From NCBI GenBank assembly GCA_016209725.1, contig JACQVO010000032.1, positions 1-11,254 on the forward strand: 11,254 nt of DNA. The letters are read 5' to 3'. This document shows positions 6,038 to 11,254 of the stretch, in pieces. The stretch's first letter is position 1; every line of letters begins with the position of its first letter. A model generated the notes under the pieces. That model was not told where the DNA came from. It did not search any database and worked only from the letters and a program-made list of their open reading frames with translations. This DNA is from Candidatus Methylomirabilota bacterium. GTDB taxonomy: Bacteria > Methylomirabilota > Methylomirabilia > Methylomirabilales > 2-02-FULL-66-22. The translations under genes were made by a program, and so were the position numbers.

Positions 6038-7975
6038 ATGCGCGTGCTCAAATGGGCGGGCCTCGGCATCGGCGGGATCCTCCTCCTGGTCCTGCTGGCG
6101 GCGTTCAGCCTCCCCGCTCTGGTGAATCTCGAGCGGTACCGGGGCATCCTGGCCAGCCGGGCGGGGAAAGCCCTCGGGCGCGAGGTGACCCTGGGTGCCC
6201 TCCGCGTCAGCCTCTGGGGTGGGATCGGGGCCGAAGCCAAGGGAATCCAAATCGCGCAGGCGGCCGGCTTCGGCAGCCAGCCGTTCCTGACAGCGGAGAC
6301 CCTCCGCGTCCGCGTCCAACTGCTGCCGCTCCTCCGGGGACAGGTCAAGGTGAGCACCGCTGTTCTGGAGCGTCCCCACATCCGCGTCCTGCACGCCCGG
6401 GACGGGCGATGGAGTGTGAACGACCTGTTGAACGCGCACGCGGCTTCGTCGCAACCGAAGCTATCCGGCGAGGTCGTCCGTCCGGGCAAGGTCCCCTCCG
6501 TCGGCGGCCTCCTGCTCTCCGAGATCGCGGTGAGAAACGGCGAGATCACCCTCCAGGACCAGACGCGATCCCCGGGTGTCACCCTGACGCTCAGCGACCT
6601 CGATCTCAGCGTCCGGCAGGCAAGCGTCATCGCCCCGGTGGAGATCCGCTCCCGGGCCAGGATAGGCGGCGGTCGCATCGAGGCGACCGGCCGCATCTCG
6701 GCGAGCGATACGGACGACCCGCTGCTGGATGTCAGGCTGGGGCTCCGTGAGGTGGAGGCGGCCGCCTGGCAGGGTCTCCTGTTCGACGGGCGCGGGATGA
6801 CGCTTTCCGGGACGCTTTCGGCGGACCTCAAGGCGACCGGACCCGTCACCCACGCCGCGGTCTCGGGCAACCTCAATCTGAAGCCGATGGGGATTCAGGC
6901 CGGCGAGACATTCCGGAAGGCCGCCGGGGAGGAGGCAAACCTCCGCTTCGAGGCACGGCGAGAGGATCAAGGGGTGAATCTCCCGAACGTGTCGCTCACC
7001 CTGAAAGAGGTAAAGGTGGACGGGAGTCTCCGGATCCCCGACCTGAGGATGCCCCGGATCACGTTCACGGCAACCTCGCCCAAGGTGGATCTGGATCGAC
7101 TCCTGAGGGCGCCTTCGCCGAGCAGTGCCTGGCCGGGGATCGCGGTGGCGCATGCGGCCGCCCCCGCGCGGCCAGCCGCGGAGGCCAGGGCGGGCGGATC
7201 CGGCGTGGAAGCCCGGGGACGGATCACCATCGGGGACCTGCGCTATCGCGGCCTCGCCTGGTCAGGCGTCCAAGCCGACATCCGGTACCAGGACGGCGTC
7301 GTGCAGTTCCCGGATCTCCGGGCCACCTTCATGAACGGGAAGGTGGCGGCGAAGGGGGAGGTGGATCTCCGACCCAGGGCTCCTCGGATCGCCGTGACCG
7401 CCCGGTTGGACAACGTGGCCACGGAACCGCTGGTCCAGGCGCTCGCCCTTGGCCCCTGGACGTTGCGCAGCGCCCTCAGCTTCGACAGTACGCTGAGCTT
7501 CGTCGGCTTCTCCACGCCCCAGATCCTCGGGTCGGCGGCCGGCGGGGGATCCCTCCTGCTGACCGACGGCCGCCTCATCGGCTACAGGCCGCTCGACCGG
7601 CTCTCCGAGGTGATCTCACCGTTCCTGGCGAGCCAGGGCATCCGCGTCCGCCTCGACGAGTTCGAGCAGGTGAGCGGCCACTACACCCTGGACAAGGGAA
7701 TCCTGCGGACGAAGGATTTGACGCTCACGAAGACGGAGGGCACCGTCACGGCTGCGGGCTCCCTGGGTCTCCTGGACTCCAGCCTGAACTTTGACGTGGT
7801 GGCCAATCTCGGGCGCACCACCGTGGAAGCCAAGGTGACCGGGACCACGAGCCAGCCGATCGTCCTACCGAAGCTGGGCCGCCTGCAACGAAAGATCGAG
7901 ACCGAGTTGGACAAGGCCCTGCCCGATCAGGGCAAGAGTCTGAAGGATCTCTTCAAGGGGCTCTTCGGCCGGTAG
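6038..7975 (+). CDS. AsmA-family inner-membrane/periplasmic protein
   Basis: The product has 645 residues. It opens with an N-terminal membrane anchor (about 10-30, ILLLVLLAAFSLPALV) and then the family's N-terminal signature: NLERYRGILASRAGKALGRE followed by VTLGALRVSLWGG and a later GQVKVSTAVLERPHIRV. The remainder is a long run of amphipathic beta segments typical of AsmA/TamB-like proteins. An Ala/Pro-rich linker near 355-388 divides it, and a C-terminal AsmA-like part carries GGGSLLLTDGRLIGYRP (about 505-521). The family sits in the inner membrane, reaches into the periplasm, and is tied to outer-membrane biogenesis and lipid transfer between membranes. GGGAGGT 8 nt before the ATG supports the start. 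The glycosyltransferase gene starts 35 nt after its stop, which hints at shared transcription and an envelope role. Length is comparable to E. coli AsmA. The exact cargo is unknown. Confidence 0.85.
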   Translation: MRVLKWAGLGIGGILLLVLLAAFSLPALVNLERYRGILASRAGKALGREVTLGALRVSLWGGIGAEAKGIQIAQAAGFGSQPFLTAETLRVRVQLLPLLRGQVKVSTAVLERPHIRVLHARDGRWSVNDLLNAHAASSQPKLSGEVVRPGKVPSVGGLLLSEIAVRNGEITLQDQTRSPGVTLTLSDLDLSVRQASVIAPVEIRSRARIGGGRIEATGRISASDTDDPLLDVRLGLREVEAAAWQGLLFDGRGMTLSGTLSADLKATGPVTHAAVSGNLNLKPMGIQAGETFRKAAGEEANLRFEARREDQGVNLPNVSLTLKEVKVDGSLRIPDLRMPRITFTATSPKVDLDRLLRAPSPSSAWPGIAVAHAAAPARPAAEARAGGSGVEARGRITIGDLRYRGLAWSGVQADIRYQDGVVQFPDLRATFMNGKVAAKGEVDLRPRAPRIAVTARLDNVATEPLVQALALGPWTLRSALSFDSTLSFVGFSTPQILGSAAGGGSLLLTDGRLIGYRPLDRLSEVISPFLASQGIRVRLDEFEQVSGHYTLDKGILRTKDLTLTKTEGTVTAAGSLGLLDSSLNFDVVANLGRTTVEAKVTGTTSQPIVLPKLGRLQRKIETELDKALPDQGKSLKDLFKGLFGR

Positions 7976-8010
7976 GCCGGGCCCGCGAACCCATCGGCGG
8001 TTCAGACAGC

Positions 8011-9048
8011 ATGAACCTGGCCCTCGTGACGCCTTACTACTTCCCCTCGGTCCGGGGAAACTCCATCACCGTTCAGCGGATCGAATCCGGCCTGCGGGAT
8101 CAGGGCCTGACCGTCCAGGTCTTCTCGCTGGACCAGCACGGCGCCGAGGCCATCCTGGCCGGCCTCCGCCGCCTTGATCCTGACGTCGTGCACGCCTTCC
8201 ACGCCACCGCGGCCGGGCCGCTGGCCCTGCAGGCCGCCCGCGGCCTGGGCATCCCGGCGGTCATCACGCTCACCGGGACGGACGTGAACCTGGATCTCTT
8301 CGATCCCGCGCGCCGGCCGGTCGTCCTGGAAGTTCTGGAGGCGGTGCAGGCCATCGTGGTCTTTCACGAGGCCATCCGCGACAAACTGGTCCGCGAGGTG
8401 CCGACACTCCGCCCCCGCGTCCACGTGATCGGGCAGACGGTCCAGTGTGACGAGAAGGTCTACGACCTGCGCGCCAAGCTCGATCTGCATCCCCGGGACT
8501 TCGTCTGCTTCCAACCCGCCGGCATCCGCCGGGTCAAGGATATCCCCTTCGTCATCCCCCCGCTGACCGCCATGCAGCGTCGGCACCCGCAGCTCAAGTA
8601 TGTCCTGGCCGGGCCGGTCATCGAGCCGGAAGAGGGGGAGCGGGTGAAGGCCATGCTCCGCGACCTGCCCTGGGCCTTTTGCCTCGGCGCCCTGAGCCAC
8701 GAGGAGATCTGCGCCATCCTGCCCTCGGTGGACGTGGTCATCAACTCGTCCCTCTCCGAGGGGGGGATGTCCAACGCGGTCCTGGAAGCCATGAGCAAGG
8801 CCGTGCCGGTGCTGGCCTCGGACATCGAGGGGAACCGCTCCGTCATCGTCGACGGGCAGGACGGGTTCCTGTTCGGGTCGGAGGCGGAGTTCCTCGCCAA
8901 GGTGGAGCGCCTCCTCGGCAATCCCGCTCTCCGCGATGCCATTGGGCGCCGGGCCATGCAGAAGATCGCGGCCCACTTCCCCCTCGAGGCGGAGATTGGC
9001 GGCCACCTGCGCCTGTACCAATCCCTGGCCGGGGGAAAGGGAACGTAG
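8011..9048 (+). CDS. GT4-type glycosyltransferase (GLT1D1-like)
   Basis: This 345-residue GT-B fold enzyme is expected to transfer a sugar from a nucleotide-sugar donor, probably on the cytoplasmic side. The N-terminal half (1-160) opens with MNLALVTPYYFPSVRGNSI, has a glycine-containing acceptor-side loop, and contains DVVHAFHATAAGPLALQAAR and TLTGTDVNLDLFD. The C-terminal half has FQPAGIRRVKDIP, LKYVLAGP and the donor-binding stretch NSSLSEGGMSNAVLEAM followed by PVLASDIEGNRSVI. The serine-rich SSxSEG...LEAM pattern resembles the GLT1D1 group of GT4. The two acidic residues are E250 and E259, an E-x8-E arrangement with one more residue than the usual E-x7-E. No clear ribosome site precedes the ATG, so translation may depend on the AsmA gene 35 nt upstream. 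LysR begins 5 nt after its stop. The acceptor is unknown. Confidence 0.85.
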   Translation: MNLALVTPYYFPSVRGNSITVQRIESGLRDQGLTVQVFSLDQHGAEAILAGLRRLDPDVVHAFHATAAGPLALQAARGLGIPAVITLTGTDVNLDLFDPARRPVVLEVLEAVQAIVVFHEAIRDKLVREVPTLRPRVHVIGQTVQCDEKVYDLRAKLDLHPRDFVCFQPAGIRRVKDIPFVIPPLTAMQRRHPQLKYVLAGPVIEPEEGERVKAMLRDLPWAFCLGALSHEEICAILPSVDVVINSSLSEGGMSNAVLEAMSKAVPVLASDIEGNRSVIVDGQDGFLFGSEAEFLAKVERLLGNPALRDAIGRRAMQKIAAHFPLEAEIGGHLRLYQSLAGGKGT

Positions 9049-9053
9049 CGTCC

Positions 9054-9956
9054 ATGGACGTGCGGGCGTTGGAGGTCTTCTGCAAGATCATGGAGCTGCG
9101 GAGCTTCTCCCGGGCGGCGGAGGCGGTCCTCCTCACCCAGCCGACGGTGAGCGGACACATCAAGACCCTGGAGACGGAACTGGGCTTGCGGCTCTTCGAC
9201 CGGACGGGCAAGAGGGTGACGCCCACCCGGGCCGGCGAGATCCTGCACGGGTACGCTCGGCGCATCCTGGCCCTGCGCGAGGAGGCCCAGCAGGCCATCA
9301 ACGAGCACAAGGGTGGCATGAAGGGTCACCTTCCCATCGGGGGCAGCAGCATCCCGGGCGCCTACATCCTGCCCCCCCTGGTGGCCGCCTTCAAGCACGC
9401 ACACCCGGACGTGACCATCACGTTGCATGTCAGCGGATCGCGGGACATCGTGCGGGGCGTCATTGAAGGAACATGCGAGGTCGGCATGGTGGGCGCCCGC
9501 TTCGAGGAGGGGCGGGTCCACTACGATCCCTTCGCCCAGGACGAGCTGGTCCTGGCCGTGCCGGCCGCCCACCCGTGGGCCGGCCGAAGCACCGTCCGTC
9601 TAGCGGAACTGTCCAGCCAACCCTTCATCATGCGGGAACGCGGATCGGGGACCCGCAAGGTCATGGAACAGGCCCTGGCCGACCATGCCATGGACCCGGC
9701 CAGCCTGCGCCTGGTCCTGGAGGTCACCGGGAACGAGGCGGTTCGCCAGGCGCTCAAGGCGGGCGCCGGGATCGCCATCATCTCCCGCCGGGCCATAGAG
9801 GACGACATCCGTTGCAAGATGGTCACGCCCCTCCGCATCCAGGGAGTCAAGCTCCTGCGGGAGTTTTTCCTGGTCACCCACAAGAGCCGCTCGCGCTCAC
9901 CGCTGGGCAAAGCCTTCCTGGCGTTTCTCCAGCAGTCGGCCAAGACCGCCACCTGA
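9054..9956 (+). CDS. LysR-family regulator, resembling the selenium-metabolism-associated subfamily
   Basis: This 300-residue protein has the standard LysR length and layout. A winged helix-turn-helix occupies residues 1-60 (LEVFCKIMELRSFSRAAEAV, TQPTVSGHIKTLETELG, LFDRTGKRVTPTRAG). It is followed by a linker helix (about 60-87) and a periplasmic-binding-protein-like effector domain (about 90-295) with GGSSIPGAYILPPLVAAF, EVGMVGARFEEGRV and MRERGSGTRKVMEQAL. The wording SFSRAAEAVLLTQPTVSGHIK plus GSGTR is what I recall of the LysR group annotated as selenium-metabolism-associated in deltaproteobacteria; CysB- or CbbR-like regulators are alternatives. The ATG at 9054 is chosen because the helix-turn-helix begins immediately after it and it follows the glycosyltransferase stop by 5 nt. 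A longer in-frame extension would overlap that gene. The effector and targets are unknown; the adjacent exporter gene, 55 nt downstream, is an obvious candidate target. Confidence 0.88.
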   Translation: MDVRALEVFCKIMELRSFSRAAEAVLLTQPTVSGHIKTLETELGLRLFDRTGKRVTPTRAGEILHGYARRILALREEAQQAINEHKGGMKGHLPIGGSSIPGAYILPPLVAAFKHAHPDVTITLHVSGSRDIVRGVIEGTCEVGMVGARFEEGRVHYDPFAQDELVLAVPAAHPWAGRSTVRLAELSSQPFIMRERGSGTRKVMEQALADHAMDPASLRLVLEVTGNEAVRQALKAGAGIAIISRRAIEDDIRCKMVTPLRIQGVKLLREFFLVTHKSRSRSPLGKAFLAFLQQSAKTAT

Positions 9957-10003
9957 CCCACCGCGTATGGCGTGTGGAGTGCTATCAAGCGAAAGGCCTG
10001 AGG

Positions 10004-10009
10004 GAACCC
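10004..10009 (+). promoter_or_regulatory. Ribosome binding site deciding the exporter start
   Basis: A purine-rich GAGGGA lies near 10001-10006, about 6 nt before the ATG at 10012. The competing in-frame ATG at 9967 is preceded by pyrimidine-rich sequence and adds 15 polar residues not expected in the family. Confidence 0.45.
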
Positions 10010-10011
10010 AG

Positions 10012-10632
10012 ATGATCGAGGTGGTGGTGAGCGGCTGGCTGATCGGTGTGGCCATCGCGCTGCCGGTTGGACCTGTCATCACGGAGCTGATCCGCCGCGG
10101 TCTGCGGGGCGGATATCTCCAGGCTTGGCTGGTGGGCCTGGGCGCCGCGGCGTCCCATGCAATCCTCGTCTCCCTCACCCTTGTCGGAGTAGTCACCCTT
10201 TTGGATCGGCCCGCATGGCACACCATCCTGGGCGGCGCGGGCACGATCGTGCTGGGCTACCTGGGATTCGATGCTCTTCGGGCCAGCACGACACCCCCCG
10301 ACATCGGAGGCGAGACACGGACCGGTCATCCGTTCCTGGTCGGGTTCGGGATCGGGATCAGCAACCCCATCACCTTGCTCTGGTTCCTGACGGTCGGCGG
10401 GGCGCTGATCGCGGCGCACGGCGGGCAAGGGACAGGGCTCCCGGCCGTTGCCTTCGGTGTGAGCTTTGTGGTGGGGGTCCTCTGCTGGGATACGGTTGTG
10501 GCGGCCCTGGCCGGCTACGGACGGCGGTGGATGGGGGCGGGGGCGCTCAGAGCCCTCAATCTGATCGCCGGCCTGGTCTTTTTCGGCTTCGCGCTTCGCC
10601 TCCTCTGGAAGCTCGTGCACACCTTGCGCTGA
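10012..10632 (+). CDS. LysE/RhtB-family exporter
   Basis: This 206-residue integral membrane protein of the LysE superfamily is expected to export amino acids or related small metabolites across the inner membrane. About six hydrophobic segments are visible. Family marks are the first-helix motif ALPVGPVITELIRRGLRGGY, the following small-residue-rich helix (AWLVGLGAAASHAI) and ISNPITLLWFL in the fourth region, equivalent to the conserved Asn-Pro of the family. A hydrophilic loop around residues 88-105 separates the halves, and the protein ends LLWKLVHTLR. The length equals the usual 200-210 when the ATG at 10012 is used; a purine-rich site lies just upstream. It follows the LysR gene in the same direction by 55 nt, recalling the LysG-LysE regulator-exporter pairing, although that pair is divergent. 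It converges with the aminotransferase across a 29-nt gap. The substrate is unknown. Confidence 0.85.
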   Translation: MIEVVVSGWLIGVAIALPVGPVITELIRRGLRGGYLQAWLVGLGAAASHAILVSLTLVGVVTLLDRPAWHTILGGAGTIVLGYLGFDALRASTTPPDIGGETRTGHPFLVGFGIGISNPITLLWFLTVGGALIAAHGGQGTGLPAVAFGVSFVVGVLCWDTVVAALAGYGRRWMGAGALRALNLIAGLVFFGFALRLLWKLVHTLR

Positions 10633-10661
10633 GCTCCACCTTCCCAGAGACGTCAGCCTCG

Positions 10662-11254
10662 TCACCGGGCCAGGAAACGGTCCAGCCGTTCCATCGCCGA
10701 CTCCAGAATCGCGCGCTCGGCCGCGTAACAAATCCGAACGGACCCTTCACCACCGGCGCCGAAAGCCACACCGGGCGCGATGCCGACCCTGGTTTCCTCG
10801 AGGAGCCTCCGGCAGAAGTCGAACGAGTCCGTAAGCCCGTCGATCCGTGGAAACACGTAGAAGGCCCCATCGGGAGAGGGGACGGATACCCGCGGCATCC
10901 GGCGGAGGGCGGCCAGGCAGAAGTCCCGGTTCTCCTTGAGGCGGACCAGCATGTGCCGGAGCTCCGCTTCGCCATGGGACAGGGCAGTCTGTGCCGCGCG
11001 CTGGATGAAGCTGGTGGCATGCGACACGATGAACTCGTTGAGCTGCGCGGCCCGATCCCCGACGTCCCGACGGGCGACCAGCCAGCCAAGGCGCCAGCCG
11101 GTCATGCAGTAGGTCTTCGAGAAGGATTGCGCCACCATCACGGCATCATGGCGGCTGGCCTTGCCCAGGATCGAGGGGGCAGGGGTTCCCAGGTCCGGAC
11201 TCCGATAGTAAATCCGGTCGTATACCTCGTCCGCCAGCAGCCAGAGGTCATGGC
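10662..11254 (-). CDS. Class I/II (aspartate aminotransferase-type) PLP aminotransferase, 5' end outside window
   Basis: The C-terminal 196 residues are visible and the reading frame stays open to the window edge. The visible protein begins HDLWLLADEVYDRIYY, which holds the conserved Asp (pyridine nitrogen) and Tyr (O3') contacts of fold-type I aminotransferases. Next come SFSKTYCMTGWRLGW with the Schiff-base lysine, then DGAFYVFPRI, and near the end GSVRICYA with the arginine that binds the substrate carboxylate. These residues are all intact, so the enzyme is probably active, moving an amino group between an amino acid and a 2-oxo acid in the cytoplasm. The family usually has about 390 residues, so roughly half is missing to the right. 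A GTG at 11139-11141 is internal, not a start. Substrate choice (aspartate, alanine, aromatic or other) cannot be settled. The stop at 10662-10664 faces the exporter's stop, with no evident terminator between. Confidence 0.9.
   Translation of the reverse strand, partial: HDLWLLADEVYDRIYYRSPDLGTPAPSILGKASRHDAVMVAQSFSKTYCMTGWRLGWLVARRDVGDRAAQLNEFIVSHATSFIQRAAQTALSHGEAELRHMLVRLKENRDFCLAALRRMPRVSVPSPDGAFYVFPRIDGLTDSFDFCRRLLEETRVGIAPGVAFGAGGEGSVRICYAAERAILESAMERLDRFLAR

Noticed and set aside
5494..6876. Long minus-strand ORF (460 codons) across the lipoprotein and AsmA genes
   Set aside because: The composition is Arg/Ser/Pro-rich without hydrophobic or domain structure. The plus-strand genes have signal sequences and good ribosome sites.
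8002..9021. Minus-strand ORF (339 codons) antisense to the glycosyltransferase
   Set aside because: It mirrors the sense gene frame, is low in complexity, and has no ribosome site or recognisable family. The sense strand carries GT4 motifs.
8679..9053. Upstream in-frame extension of the LysR gene
   Set aside because: It would overlap the glycosyltransferase by over 360 bases. LysR proteins begin right at the helix-turn-helix, which matches the ATG at 9054.
9967..10011. ATG at 9967 as the exporter start
   Set aside because: It has no ribosome site and a 15-residue polar extension. The ATG at 10012 gives the standard LysE length and membrane start.
10633..10661. Bidirectional terminator between the exporter and the aminotransferase
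   Set aside because: The 29-nt gap shows no stable stem with a T-run in either direction.
1..11254. CRISPR arrays, tRNA/rRNA genes, transposases, phage or toxin-antitoxin genes
   Set aside because: No regularly spaced repeats, cloverleaf signatures or corresponding protein motifs were seen on either strand.

Overview
This is a GC-rich bacterial window with tightly packed genes, G/C-biased third codon positions and long antisense shadow ORFs. The contents (AsmA-family protein, lipoprotein with a clear lipobox, GT4 glycosyltransferase) suggest a Gram-negative, double-membraned organism. The overall look would suit an environmental lineage such as Rokubacteria/NC10 or a deltaproteobacterium. 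That placement is an impression from style; there is no marker gene.

Left part (1-5230). The 3' end of an unidentified plus-strand gene (stop at 51-53) is followed by a roughly 150-bp element bounded by imperfect inverted repeats built from CGCCAAG heptamers (66-215). Next comes a minus-strand run of four paralogous MFS transporters of the monocarboxylate / oxalate:formate antiporter-like (YcxA-like) type. Transcription runs right to left, with gaps of 44, 31 and about 16 nt, so one operon is likely. The first three copies (5230-3968, 3923-2646, 2614-1355) look intact. The fourth and last copy (about 1338-238) has lost its N-terminus and 39 internal residues covering the end of TM8, loop 8/9 and TM9, and reads as a decaying pseudogene.

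Middle (5231-5539). This divergent intergenic region holds a plausible minus-strand promoter for the transporter operon, a perfect 9-bp inverted repeat just upstream of it that could be an operator, and a plus-strand promoter with a consensus -35 for a small lipoprotein gene (5540-5812).

Right part (6038-11254). On the plus strand lie an AsmA-family inner-membrane/periplasmic protein, a GT4 glycosyltransferase, a LysR regulator resembling the selenium-metabolism-associated LysR subfamily, and a LysE/RhtB-type exporter. Gaps between them are 35, 5 and 55 nt, so they may be co-transcribed. A convergent class I aminotransferase runs off the right edge.

How the parts work together is mostly inference. 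The transporter run looks like an expanded set of organic-acid carriers under one control region. AsmA plus the glycosyltransferase suggests envelope work. LysR next to LysE suggests a regulator-exporter pair. I see no phage, CRISPR, RNA gene or transposase. The least ordinary items are the transporter quadruplication with one copy in decay, the inverted-repeat element at its end, and the candidate operator in front of it.
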